A stretch of 56,763 nucleotides of DNA from an uncultured Flavobacteriales bacterium (GCA_959608625.1 CAUHQV010000013.1:1-56763); one strand, 5' to 3'; positions 43,563 through 52,334 are shown, numbered from the stretch's first letter. A program made the numbers and translations. Notes: generated by a model from the sequence alone, not told the origin.

Positions 43563-45536
43563 TTACAATGGGCGGTCGATATCGCGGACACAGCGTACTT
43601 CCGCATAGCTGGCGCTTTCACCGTTAGTCCCTCCCGAAGGGTTCAGAATACGGAAGGCCGCATTCGACCCCGGATCGGCCGTCCAATAGCGGTGCCGGTC
43701 GGTGATGTCCTGTATTTCGCATTTGCTCACGTTTTGCAAGACATCCAGCAAAAGCATTTCGGCGTAGGTGGGCATACGCCACCCTGAATAAGTTACCCCA
43801 TCGGTATCCGTTTCGGAATAATTTTTGCACCGGCTTACCGCAGCCCAATAGTCCACTTTATCCGTAGAGGACGACACCCGCGAAGCGAACATGAAATTCG
43901 GAGAAATCATCCACCGGTTATTCGTAGACGGATCGGTATAACCGTTTTTATCCAAAGTCGGATAACCGACCAAACAACGGCCATATTCCATTTCCTCTCG
44001 CCCGTCGTTTACAGGATTATAGGGGTTGGGGCCGGTATAGAGCTTTCCGGTCAGGTCTTGGTAATACCACCGGATATGTGCGTCGCCCCAACTTCCTCGG
44101 GGGGAAACATCGGGCATGGGAATAGTCCGCAAATCGGCCTGTTTGATATTGACCGTGTACATATTTCGGTTCAATGTCCCATTCACATCCTGCGAAGTGA
44201 TGTGCCCGATCCATATCGGGGGGTATTGTATCACGTTTACGTGCTGAACGATACCGTCGCTGTTCTCCACGTCGAAGTCTATCGTTCGGGGAACGAAATT
44301 GTCAGGAATGGCGCTGGAAATTGTGATGGTACCGTTGTGCACGAAGGGCTCCTTGGCGATGGATACTCCGTAAACGGGAACATCGCTTCCTTCGACGGTG
44401 ACACGCAGGTTTTTGATCTCGATATTGTCCGAAGACGACTGGAAACGCGTCGTATAAGTGTCCGTGTTGTTCATCACTATTTCCTGTTCATCGACATAGA
44501 GGTACATGATGTTCTTGATCCATACGTCTACATCGTTCGTACTCCAATCGATTATCCTGTAATTCACGTTGTCCAGTACCACGGCTTCCGGAGCACTGTT
44601 CCCTCCATCCCCATTTATATGCGCCGTTATGTCGTAGATATAATTGCGCCGCAACCGGTACAGGTGAGCCGGATCGCCACCGGAGGCGGAAAGGCGATAA
44701 TTAACCGGTATTTTATAGTATTGGGTTACAGTCGAAGCTCCCTTTTGCACTGGAACATTCAGGTAAACGAAAGTTTCATTTGCCACGGATTCGTTCCAAT
44801 CGTTGGCATACGAATACAATACGATTTGCCCTGGCGTACCTGAAACCGTTTCGACTCCGGTATAAAGCGGTGTCGAAGCGAGTGATGGGCTATGGATATC
44901 TCCGCTTTCCAGTATCCGGGCATCCGATGCGTAGTTCACCAGTTTTTTCGTCACCTGGCCTACGGGCTGGTACCCCGTGCCGTAACTAAGGTTGATCCTG
45001 ATCTTGGCGACGGCCCTTTTGAGTGATACCTCGATGTTTTTGTTGGTTTTTGTCCCATCATTCAGTATGGTCGAAAGCGATTTCCCGTCCATCAAGAGCG
45101 ACGTTTGCACTGCGTCGGGGTTCAGGGCCTCACTTACCAGAGCTTGTTTGAGCTGGGCGAGCGTTTTAGCCCCTTCGGCAGCCGTATTTCCGTTCGCGAT
45201 GACGTACACCGTATAAAAACTATTGGCCGTAAAATCGCTTTGCTTCTTTGCGAGGCCATAACGGGTCATTCCGGAAACCGGCGTGATCCGTTGGTAATGT
45301 ATGCAATCCTCCTGGCCGTCCTGATAGATAAAGACGTCGAGAGTGACGATCAGATTTTCATGGAGCGCATCCTCTCCCGGTTCCGGGGTCTTGGTAAGTA
45401 CTTCTTTTGTCAGAGTGAGTTCGATGCTCAGATCACCGCCTTCGGGATTGGAATAGTCCGTCTGCTTTGCGCACGAAACCGAAAAAGCAAACAAGGTTAG
45501 TGTCAGAATAGATAATATGCTGTATTTTAGCGTCAT
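43563..45536 (-). CDS. large fimbrial lipoprotein, DUF4906-like with C-terminal FISUMP-like domain
   Basis: The 657-residue product starts MTLKYSILSILTLTLFAFSVSC, a lipoprotein signal. A fimbrial-type N-terminal part follows (ELTLTKEVLTKTPEPGEDA ... LDVFIYQDG, VSLKRAVAKIRINLSYG). The C-terminal section GWRMPTYAEMLLLDVLQ ... YAEVRCVRDI resembles FISUMP-type surface domains. The family is probably DUF4906, but I cannot confirm this without a profile search. I preferred the ATG at 45536 to the one at 45563, because the longer form adds nine polar residues ahead of the signal and overlaps the upstream gene. Confidence 0.75.
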   Translation of the reverse strand: MTLKYSILSILTLTLFAFSVSCAKQTDYSNPEGGDLSIELTLTKEVLTKTPEPGEDALHENLIVTLDVFIYQDGQEDCIHYQRITPVSGMTRYGLAKKQSDFTANSFYTVYVIANGNTAAEGAKTLAQLKQALVSEALNPDAVQTSLLMDGKSLSTILNDGTKTNKNIEVSLKRAVAKIRINLSYGTGYQPVGQVTKKLVNYASDARILESGDIHSPSLASTPLYTGVETVSGTPGQIVLYSYANDWNESVANETFVYLNVPVQKGASTVTQYYKIPVNYRLSASGGDPAHLYRLRRNYIYDITAHINGDGGNSAPEAVVLDNVNYRIIDWSTNDVDVWIKNIMYLYVDEQEIVMNNTDTYTTRFQSSSDNIEIKNLRVTVEGSDVPVYGVSIAKEPFVHNGTITISSAIPDNFVPRTIDFDVENSDGIVQHVNVIQYPPIWIGHITSQDVNGTLNRNMYTVNIKQADLRTIPMPDVSPRGSWGDAHIRWYYQDLTGKLYTGPNPYNPVNDGREEMEYGRCLVGYPTLDKNGYTDPSTNNRWMISPNFMFASRVSSSTDKVDYWAAVSRCKNYSETDTDGVTYSGWRMPTYAEMLLLDVLQNVSKCEIQDITDRHRYWTADPGSNAAFRILNPSGGTNGESASYAEVRCVRDIDRPL

Positions 45537-45546
45537 GACATTCGTT

Positions 45547-46962
45547 TTATTGTATTTGTTCAATCAGGATATCGGTTTCAGTTCCCGGATATTTTCGCCC
45601 CTGGCTGAAACCGCCACCCGCGTGATCGGGATTGATCCTGACTTTTTTACCGTCTATTGAAATATAGAACTGCGTAGTGCGGCGTTCATTTGCCAGAAAA
45701 CGTTTAACAGGATCTATTTGTATCCTGTAAGGGGTTGTGCGTGCAATGCCCTGCCAGTCGCATCCTCCGCCCGATTGGAGTTTGAAATCAAGCCCGTTAG
45801 TGAGACTGGCTGTCCAGATTGCTCCTGCCGGGGCTGTAAATTCAAAGTCGTACAGGGCCGGATCGGTCTGAGAAATTTGTCCTTGGCCGGCGGCGGAATT
45901 TGCCGCAGAAAAGGTGAAGACGGGGTCTTCATACGTTATTTCGGAAAGTTCCGTATCCCATTCCAACACGTCTATGCGCAGGAACAACATATCGTTGGGT
46001 TCCCCTATCACCGCCTTTACCCGGTACACCCGGTTGCGTTCCAGGTCGTACAGGCCGGCCGTGTTCTTCAGATATCCGCAATAGGTCACCGGGGCCCCGT
46101 TTATTTTTACATGCAGCAGAAAATGCGGGGATGATGACTCATCTGGATGCGCAACCCCCGGATCGTCTTCGCCCGAAATATGCTGATAGCTGTAAAACGA
46201 TTTTTCGGCATCGGCCGGAGCAAGGCCCGCATAATCCGCATCATCCGGCACAACAGCGAGGTATTTTCCTGCTGCCGGGGTGTATGTTTCCGTGCGCCGG
46301 ATCGCTCCCAGGGGCATAGCAGGGCTTTGATACTGCGCATTACTGCGGATCACCTGATTGCAGAAGTCTACCGAAACTAATTCCACCATATCGCCGATCA
46401 GTTGGGCCGCTTTGTATATGTGCAGGTCTACCCGGCCCACGAGCCGTTCCATTTCCAGGGTTGCCGTCACGGATGTCCCCGTCATATCTACCTCTTTTTT
46501 CCCGATCATCGGCAGATCGTCCGCAGAGAAAGCCGTAGAACTTATTTCCAATGCATCAAGAGTAGATTTGGATGTATTCTCCGCCAAAGTTGTCGTTTGC
46601 CCTGCCACGCTGAAATGATGATCGGCATAATTGGCAAGGGTATAGACGGCTTTTTTATCTGCGGTAACCCGTACGGATCGGGCGTAGCTAGCGGCTGATG
46701 TTTCCGGGGCAAAGCTCGTTTTCAGTTCGGAAAATTCCAGATCACCGCTCTGATGGTTGAATACATAGACGGCAAGGTTGGTAAATTCGTTTTCTTGGCC
46801 TATCACCAGATCGTCGCTTCCACCGCTACGGGTAGTAAACGTCAATCCCAATTCGGCGTCCAGGGGCATATCGTTATTCCCGGCGGTTTTGCTGCACGCA
46901 AACACCAAAGGGAACAAGAGGAATAATATAGCTGCTGTACTGGACAAATGATTCTTTTGCAT
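45547..46962 (-). CDS. fimbrial subunit lipoprotein (Mfa/FimA-like)
   Basis: The 471-residue lipoprotein has signal core LFLLFPLVFAC. The N-terminal FimA/Mfa-like domain includes TFTTRSGGSDDLVIGQENEFTNLAVYVFNHQSG and later LEMERLVGRVDLHIYKAAQ. The C-terminal half is a BACON/Ig-like domain (FEFTAPAGAIWTASLTNGLDFKLQ). The TRSG site near residue 48 is a plausible protease maturation site, by analogy with FimA. It starts seven bases after the Mfa2-like gene's stop. Confidence 0.82.
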   Translation of the reverse strand: MQKNHLSSTAAILFLLFPLVFACSKTAGNNDMPLDAELGLTFTTRSGGSDDLVIGQENEFTNLAVYVFNHQSGDLEFSELKTSFAPETSAASYARSVRVTADKKAVYTLANYADHHFSVAGQTTTLAENTSKSTLDALEISSTAFSADDLPMIGKKEVDMTGTSVTATLEMERLVGRVDLHIYKAAQLIGDMVELVSVDFCNQVIRSNAQYQSPAMPLGAIRRTETYTPAAGKYLAVVPDDADYAGLAPADAEKSFYSYQHISGEDDPGVAHPDESSSPHFLLHVKINGAPVTYCGYLKNTAGLYDLERNRVYRVKAVIGEPNDMLFLRIDVLEWDTELSEITYEDPVFTFSAANSAAGQGQISQTDPALYDFEFTAPAGAIWTASLTNGLDFKLQSGGGCDWQGIARTTPYRIQIDPVKRFLANERRTTQFYISIDGKKVRINPDHAGGGFSQGRKYPGTETDILIEQIQ

Positions 46963-46969
46963 GGGGTCT

Positions 46970-47878
46970 TTATTTTTGTTCCGGATCGATGTTGCCCTCT
47001 TCCCAAGGGGCTATCTCGACCGAGGTGTTGTTAAACCGAAAGCGGATAGCGATTTCCGCTTCGTCCTTGTCATCTACCGAAATAGCGTGTTCATTCATGA
47101 AATCGGCCAAACGAACGGTTTTGTAACACACCGTTCCGCCAACATTCGACAGTTTCAGCTCAATATCGTTCTCGTCCGAAAAACGGAAAGCGTATACGGT
47201 TGCCGTATAACTCCCAGCCTGTGTATCATAGGACAGATCGGGACGGTAGATACTGGTCAGCGAAGCGGTACTTACCCCGTCAAATCCCATTTGGGGATGC
47301 AGGTTGCTCACGTCCATTTCAACGGGCGTCCCGGCCGGCGACTTTGTATCGGTCGGAGCAGCAGCCCCCATAATGTGTATGCGCAGAGGAATATAGGCTT
47401 GTTGGAACTTCATTTCTTCATGGCGGTACTCGCTTTGGATGACCGTTATCTTTTTGCTGGCATAATACAGACGATCGTTTTCCTGCCGAATGACCGGATT
47501 TCCTGCATAATACTCCCCATTGCCCAATGTAGCAACCGATAAGGTTCCTGTTTCACGGGCTTCTGTACAATCGGTGATATTGGTCCAGGCCACCAAATAA
47601 TATTCCCCATCGGGTAAATTGAGGTTCATGCCTTTATGGACCGACAATGCAGCATTATCCTTGGTACGGCTCATGACCAGATTGCCGGTATTATCGTAGA
47701 CGAACAGGGTGACCTGATCCGTTTTATCGACAAACCGACAAGCCTGTTCAGGGCTGTCGCCGTAGTAACAGAACGTAATTTGCGTGCGGTCACAGTCTTC
47801 TCCGGTTCCGTCATCCCGAATGCATCCCGATAAGGTAAAAGCCAAAAGCAGGATAATAATATGATGATATCCTTTCAT
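46970..47878 (-). CDS. FimB/Mfa2-type fimbrial anchor lipoprotein
   Basis: The 302-residue lipoprotein has signal MKGYHHIIILLLAFTLSGC. The family body includes VTLFVYDNTGNLVMSRT, LNLPDGEYYLVAWTNI and YRHEEMKFQQAYIPLRIHI. Mfa2/FimB proteins anchor the pilus base in the outer membrane and limit its length. It follows the major fimbrillin gene, exactly as mfa2 follows mfa1 in Porphyromonas. The next gene begins seven bases later. Confidence 0.88.
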   Translation of the reverse strand: MKGYHHIIILLLAFTLSGCIRDDGTGEDCDRTQITFCYYGDSPEQACRFVDKTDQVTLFVYDNTGNLVMSRTKDNAALSVHKGMNLNLPDGEYYLVAWTNITDCTEARETGTLSVATLGNGEYYAGNPVIRQENDRLYYASKKITVIQSEYRHEEMKFQQAYIPLRIHIMGAAAPTDTKSPAGTPVEMDVSNLHPQMGFDGVSTASLTSIYRPDLSYDTQAGSYTATVYAFRFSDENDIELKLSNVGGTVCYKTVRLADFMNEHAISVDDKDEAEIAIRFRFNNTSVEIAPWEEGNIDPEQK

Positions 47879-47952
47879 TTTCGATGAACATGTATCTGTT
47901 AATAAAAGGGGGAGGTGGCCTCCCCCAACAACTCAAATAATAAGGCAATGAA

Positions 47953-49179
47953 CTATCGCTGCTGAAATTCGGGATCGATGTCCTCTTCCAGCCAATCGGC
48001 GATCACGACTTTGAGTAATATATTGTAAGCCACCGGATTGATATCGGTATGCATAAATTGCGGCTCGATCTCAATGTTGACGTTATATATCTTGCCGGCT
48101 TCAAAGACCACATCGGTCCCTGTGCTGGTATAGTTTATTATGTTGACGAATTTAGCCAAAGGCAACAGACTGGGATTGTAGGCATTGTGGTTGTCACTCG
48201 TGATGGTCGTAGCGGTCACATCGCCCAGATTCAAGTGCAGGTTCGGAACCTGATCGGGGAAAAAGTTGAATGCGAAGCATTTCTTGTCGTCCGGATTGGC
48301 CGGTGTATTAAACTCCGCCAGATCATAAGGCGTATAGACTCCGGCAGACCATTGATTGTAGCTGGCAAAAGCAGCTTCATCCGTTTCGGTTGCATCCGCG
48401 CCAAAGAGCCATTTGCCTTCCTTGACTCTTTCAAAAGCAGTCGTGTTTTTCATCAGAGAAGCAGTCACGGCCGATCCGTTGAATTGCTTGTAGAAATTAT
48501 TAAGGTAAACACCCAATAATTTTCCGTCCAACCCGGTCCACTCGATCGAAGCCGTTTCTCCGTTGGAATTGTTGGTCACTGTTTCGGACCCGCTTTCCAC
48601 GAAAGATACAGTCTTGATCTGAATGCGAGCCATAACCGGCTTGATAGTCACAGAGCCCGTATAGGTATATATATTCTCCTGGTTCGCATTTTCGACGGTT
48701 ATGCCGAATGACGACAAGGCAGCGCTCCCACTGTAGAGCACTTTGCTTCCCTGCTGTTGGTCAAAAGTGCAGGCAACCGTTACGGCATCGCCAACTGCTC
48801 CCGTGACATAAGTTTCACTGCCTTTTTTATAGTTCCCGTAAATAGCTACATCCGACGCATCGGCGCCTACGTTGGAAATAAGCAGACCGGCATCGGTAAG
48901 CTTATCCCAGTCGGAACCACCCGTCAGGTCTTTATTGACCTCTACTTTCTTTAAGATCTTCCCGCCCGGATTGGTCACGAAGATGACGATATTGTCCACA
49001 TCGGCTGTTTTGGAAAGAATATCCGAAGGCGAAGAGGCTCTCGTTTTCATTGCCCCCATAGATATGACCACATGCCGGCCCGTGGCCGTAGCATCGGTAT
49101 CCTGACTCGTTTCTTTGGAACACGAGGCCAACAGCCCTAAACTCAATACTGCTGTAAATAAATAGCTTAATCTTTTCAT
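47953..49179 (-). CDS. major fimbrillin (Mfa1/FimA-like), first gene of locus B
   Basis: The 408-residue lipoprotein starts MKRLSYLFTAVLSLGLLASC. The fimbrillin body has MGAMKTRASSPSDIL, VDNIVIFVTNPGGKILKKVEV, and late strands (GKIYNVNIEIEP, YNILLKVVIADWLEEDIDPEF) of the FimA/Mfa1 C-terminal domain. Lys-Thr-Arg near residue 46 could be the maturation cut. It is separated from the anchor gene by 74 bases. I used the ATG at 49179, which directly begins the signal peptide. It is the first and probably most abundant pilin of the operon. Confidence 0.87.
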   Translation of the reverse strand: MKRLSYLFTAVLSLGLLASCSKETSQDTDATATGRHVVISMGAMKTRASSPSDILSKTADVDNIVIFVTNPGGKILKKVEVNKDLTGGSDWDKLTDAGLLISNVGADASDVAIYGNYKKGSETYVTGAVGDAVTVACTFDQQQGSKVLYSGSAALSSFGITVENANQENIYTYTGSVTIKPVMARIQIKTVSFVESGSETVTNNSNGETASIEWTGLDGKLLGVYLNNFYKQFNGSAVTASLMKNTTAFERVKEGKWLFGADATETDEAAFASYNQWSAGVYTPYDLAEFNTPANPDDKKCFAFNFFPDQVPNLHLNLGDVTATTITSDNHNAYNPSLLPLAKFVNIINYTSTGTDVVFEAGKIYNVNIEIEPQFMHTDINPVAYNILLKVVIADWLEEDIDPEFQQR

Positions 49180-50318
49180 GTTAATGTCCATTAAAATAAT
49201 ATTAGATAAACTTTGTAACGCTGGCGGGGTTGAGTTTTTCGGATTTCAACCGCCTTTTACTTTGCCCACCATTCTTAATACAACCTCAACGACAAAACAT
49301 ATAGACCCGTTTTACCCTTTTTATCAGCTAATTACGCAAAAAACAGCGGGCTATTTTCGTTTTTTGCAAAGGCGCGGCAACAGGGAAAGACGAAGTTTCG
49401 AAAATCGGTTTGTGCGTCAAAAAAACATTGTAATTTCAGTGGCGCCCGTCCTTTTGCGGCGATGAATCTTTTGGAGAATTTGCTTCAGCAGCCGGATCGT
49501 TTGACTCCGGTGCAGGTTATGGCAGATCGGGGGTAGAAAAAATAAACCATCGACATTGGCAAATAAGACTTCCGAAATGCCATTAGCCGGTTTCTGCGCT
49601 TCTTCGGGCGCGCTTGCATAAGATAGTTTAACGCCTACGGGAAGCCGCAAGGCCCTTGCAGTAATACGGGAAAAGAAGAGAAGAAGGACGGTCGGCATAT
49701 CCGGCGACGTGATCTGATCCTGTCTTGATTCAGAAAAGCATGCCCGGCAATACTGTAAAATAAAAAAAAGTAACCATCAAAAAAATGCCGGGCATGCGGT
49801 CCAGACCTGAAAACGGGATGTCGCTTTCTGTCCGATGGGGATTCCGAGCCTGGCGGAAATGAAGAGGCGCGGAACAACATCTGAACTATCCGCACTCAGG
49901 TTTTCGACGACCTTCCAGAGATAGAAAATGCTGCCCGCGCCCTAGACTGTTTATCAAGGGCAGGCAGTCGCATTTTCTTATTCCTCTGGATTCTAATTGT
50001 CGAAATTTGAGTGCCGGAGATTAAGAAGCAACTGCTTGCTTTTCGTTTTGTAACGCGCATTGTCGCTACAAAGGTATGTGTTTTTATTTCATTGGCCTTT
50101 GATTAATCGTATCTACCAGCAAATATAATAAATAAACCATATATGGTGTGTTAATGTTTTTGATTTACACAAAATATTTCTTGTTTCTGTCGGGAAATAG
50201 AAAGCATATTTCTTGAATGTCTGCCAAAATCACCTAAAGTGCTATTTTGGAGTAAGAGATTATTTGTAACTTCTAGAAAGAGTGGGGAACATTTAAAAAA
50301 GCAAAAACAAGCCCATAT
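49180..50318. other. 1.1-kb spacer with hairpins between the pilus locus and the accessory region
   Basis: I support no gene here. The short frames that exist have no family match that I recognise. Two structures stand out. One is a 12-bp inverted repeat GCATGCCCGGCA/TGCCGGGCATGC (49738-49749 and 49786-49797) with an A-rich 36-base loop. The other is a long imperfect hairpin at 49925-49980 (AGAAAATGC/GCATTTTCT outer arms, GCCCT/AGGGC inner). Both look like terminators or remains of a mobile-element end. From about 50080 onward the spacer is A/T-rich. Confidence 0.4.
50137..50146. promoter_or_regulatory. palindrome CCATATATGG upstream of the XRE regulator (site 1)
   Basis: A perfect 10-bp palindrome that recurs at 50313-50322 across the regulator's start codon. 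Two copies in under 200 bases suggest operators for autoregulation. Confidence 0.4.
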
Positions 50319-50323
50319 ATGGG
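50312..50323. promoter_or_regulatory. palindrome CCCATATATGGG across the start codon (site 2)
   Basis: This 12-bp perfect palindrome includes the ATG (50319-50321) of the XRE-type gene. A protein bound here would block translation initiation or early transcription, fitting negative autoregulation by the encoded HTH protein. Confidence 0.45.
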
Positions 50324-50624
50324 AGAATATAGCGAATTAACATCATCTTTAATTAAGCTTCTTAATGACGAACTGCTCAAAGAGGGCGGTACGGTCATTA
50401 TAAAAGAAAAGGAAGATGTTGCCGCCGCCAGTTTCGGCGGCCTACTCAAGGAATTGAGAAAGAAACGGAAAATTTCACAGGCTGAACTTGCAAAATTGGC
50501 AGGAGTGGGCGTGAATACGATCATCGGTATTGAGAAAGGAACCCGGAATCCGACCGAAGAGATGATGAAAAAGATAATCCATGCGTTTGATCTAGATTTT
50601 ATCTATCTGACGAAGAAGAAATAA
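50319..50624 (+). CDS. XRE-family helix-turn-helix regulator
   Basis: The 101-residue protein has an N-terminal acidic helix (1-35). An HTH_3 domain at about 40-97 follows: LLKELRKKRKISQAELAKLAGVGVNTIIGIEKGTRNPTEEMMKKII. It ends FIYLTKKK. It resembles small phage-type or toxin-antitoxin-type repressors. No toxin partner is adjacent in the same direction, and a terminator follows immediately. The ATG lies inside a palindrome that also occurs 170 bases upstream. Confidence 0.85.
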   Translation: MGEYSELTSSLIKLLNDELLKEGGTVIIKEKEDVAAASFGGLLKELRKKRKISQAELAKLAGVGVNTIIGIEKGTRNPTEEMMKKIIHAFDLDFIYLTKKK

Positions 50625-50640
50625 CTTCATAATAGTAACT

Positions 50641-50670
50641 AAAAGCCCGCCGAATGGCAGGCTTTTTTGT
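50641..50670 (+). terminator. terminator after the XRE regulator
   Basis: AAAAGCCcGCC (50641-50651) pairs with GGCaGGCTTTT (50656-50666) around GAAT, followed by a T run. It lies 16 bases after the stop. Confidence 0.85.
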
Positions 50671-50678
50671 TCTTAGGC

Positions 50679-50816
50679 CTACTCGGTTTGCAGCCGCTCC
50701 CTCAGATTGTCCATATCCCTCCCCTCTTTGGAAATGACGATCTTCACATAGTGTTGCCTCATCCGGATATTCGTATGGCCGAGTATCGAGTTTACCGTTT
50801 CAATGGCACGTCCAAA
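50679..50816 (-). pseudogene. C-terminal remnant of a tyrosine recombinase (integrase)
   Basis: The last 45 or so codons of a tyrosine recombinase remain: AIETVNSILGHTNIRMRQHYVKIV, then the usual acidic/basic tail DMDNLRERLQ. The GHTN motif and the catalytic Tyr (HY) are intact. The homology stops abruptly near 50816, and the rest of the catalytic domain and the N-terminal domain are missing. This points to loss of an integrated element by deletion or partial excision. The adjacent sequence looks like a tRNA 3' end. Confidence 0.75.
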
Positions 50817-50863
50817 AATGAAAATCCCTGATAATCTGACGATTTCAGGGTTTATAAAATAAA

Positions 50864-50893
50864 GTGCCTCTGGCACCGCGGAGAGAGAGGGAA
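50864..50893. other. tRNA-3'-end-like sequence, candidate attachment site
   Basis: TGGCACCGCGGAGAGAGAGGGA (50871-50892), read on the minus strand, ends TCCCTCTCTCTCCGC. This resembles the T-arm and acceptor end of tRNA-Ser or tRNA-Leu genes, but the GGTTCGAATC T-loop is not kept and no tRNA body follows. A small dyad GTGCC/GGCAC (50864-50876) overlaps it. Its place about 50 bases from the integrase remnant fits a relic att site. The remaining spacer to 51053 shows nothing else. Confidence 0.35.
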
Positions 50894-51053
50894 CAAGTCC
50901 GCTCTATTTTCCACTCTATATCAGTCAGTTATAAACCAAGATTTTCCGTACCACCGGATAGCCCACGCGAAAACTACTGCACTTCGCCCTGTATTATACT
51001 AGTATATGAAAGATACTAATTTCCTTCTTTATACACAATAAATTTTGCGTAAA

Positions 51054-52145
51054 CTATTTACCAATCAATTCGTAGTTGGTGCTTCTGCCCCCGCTGGCCT
51101 CCTTTTGTAAAATCCCTTTCTCGATCAGATCATTTATATCACGCAGAGCCGTATCTGGAGAGGTTTTTGTGATCTTCGCCCATTTGGATGAGGTTAATTT
51201 GCCATCAAAACCATCCAATAGTTTATTAAGCATCAAACGTTGACGGTCATTGATCTGTACCTGCCCATAGCGATCCCAGAATTTCGCTTTGAACAGAACC
51301 AACTCCAACAGTGTCTCGCTGGATAAGATGGCTCGTTCAAGGCAAAGGAGAAACCACTCCAGCCACTCTGTAATATCACCATCGCCCCGTTGACTTTTTT
51401 CGAGGATGTCATAATACTCATTTCGCTCAATCAGTATTTGATTGGACATACTGTAAAAGCGCTGCGGACTTTTATCACTTCTGGCTAATTGCATATCGGT
51501 TATCGCCCGCGTAATGCGACCGTTGCCATCATCAAATGGATGTATGGTCACAAACCAGAAGTGAGCAATCGCCGCCTTTAACACGGGATCTATTACGGTA
51601 GATTTATTGAACCAATCGAGGAAAACGGAAATCTCCTTTTCTACGACATCGGGATCTAGCGCGGTATAGTGAATTTTTTCTTTGCCCATCGCGCCGGAAA
51701 CAACCTGCATTTCTCCGCTTCGGAGCTTGCCGACTTCAATCTTATACATACCACTGTATCCGGTTGGGAATAATGCTGCATGCCATCCAAAAAGGCGCTC
51801 TTTAGAGAGAGGTAGCGAGTAGTTTTGAGTAGCATCTATCATCATCTCCACTACCCCGTCTACATTGCGCGATGAATTAACCAAGCCGGACATATCAAAC
51901 CCTAGACGCCGGGCAATCGACGACCTTACCTGATCCTTATTTAGAACCTCCCCCTCTATTTCCGAGGATTTCAAAACGTCCTGAGTAAGCGTGGTGAGCA
52001 TAGCTTCTTCCCTGAAAGAAAAGCCAAGGCTCTCCATTTGCCCCATAAGCCGTCCTTGCAAATGCCTAACGTTGCCCAGCAAAGGGACTATCGTTGCATT
52101 GTCCCACTTAAAATCCGTCCAATTTTCACGTTGATAAACAAACAT
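51054..52145 (-). CDS. Fic domain protein (AMPylase) with autoinhibitory motif and wHTH
   Basis: The 363-residue protein transfers AMP from ATP to Thr, Ser or Tyr of targets. The catalytic loop HPFDDGNGRITR is at about 202-213. The inhibitory helix has S/T-x3-E-G (S60 to G65, SSEIEG), so it belongs to the N-terminally self-inhibited class. A DUF4172-type N-terminal part (1-45) and a C-terminal winged helix (about 305-360, LTSSKWAKITKTSPDTALRDINDLIEKGIL) frame the Fic core. The wHTH suggests DNA binding at the repeats upstream of its own start codon. No separate antitoxin gene is adjacent. Confidence 0.92.
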   Translation of the reverse strand: MFVYQRENWTDFKWDNATIVPLLGNVRHLQGRLMGQMESLGFSFREEAMLTTLTQDVLKSSEIEGEVLNKDQVRSSIARRLGFDMSGLVNSSRNVDGVVEMMIDATQNYSLPLSKERLFGWHAALFPTGYSGMYKIEVGKLRSGEMQVVSGAMGKEKIHYTALDPDVVEKEISVFLDWFNKSTVIDPVLKAAIAHFWFVTIHPFDDGNGRITRAITDMQLARSDKSPQRFYSMSNQILIERNEYYDILEKSQRGDGDITEWLEWFLLCLERAILSSETLLELVLFKAKFWDRYGQVQINDRQRLMLNKLLDGFDGKLTSSKWAKITKTSPDTALRDINDLIEKGILQKEASGGRSTNYELIGK

Positions 52146-52156
52146 AATCTCTGCAT

Positions 52157-52224
52157 ATTATGCGGTAAATATACGACTTTTTCTCCGCATTGCAAATTTC
52201 CACCGTAAATTATGCGGAGAAAAA
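52157..52224. promoter_or_regulatory. repeat cluster in the fic promoter region, candidate operator
   Basis: ATTATGCGG occurs at 52157-52165 and 52209-52217. TTTTTCTCCGCAT (52178-52190) is the exact reverse complement of ATGCGGAGAAAAA (52212-52224). These three ATGCGG copies lie just upstream of the fic ATG at 52143-52145. They would suit binding by the protein's own winged helix. Confidence 0.45.
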
Positions 52225-52334
52225 CGGATTAAAATCCGCAAGATTGGTTATATTGGACTGAAATATGTTTGAACCACCACCTAAAGTGCTGATAACTAGA
52301 TGGAATTTATCGTGTTTAATCAGAGCTAAATCAT

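Noticed and set aside
49462..49536. 24-codon plus-strand frame beginning MNLLENLL
   Set aside because: Protein-like, but too short and without neighbours or an RBS; not supportable.
49417..49698. 93-codon minus-strand frame in the spacer before the XRE gene
   Set aside because: It could be a relic, but no homologous family or start signal is evident.
50319..50816. Toxin-antitoxin pair made of the XRE gene and the frame behind it
   Set aside because: The frame behind it is on the opposite strand, lies after a terminator, and is an integrase remnant, not a toxin.
50864..50893. Intact tRNA gene at the tRNA-like sequence
   Set aside because: Only an acceptor-end-like stretch is present; the T-loop, anticodon and D arms are absent.
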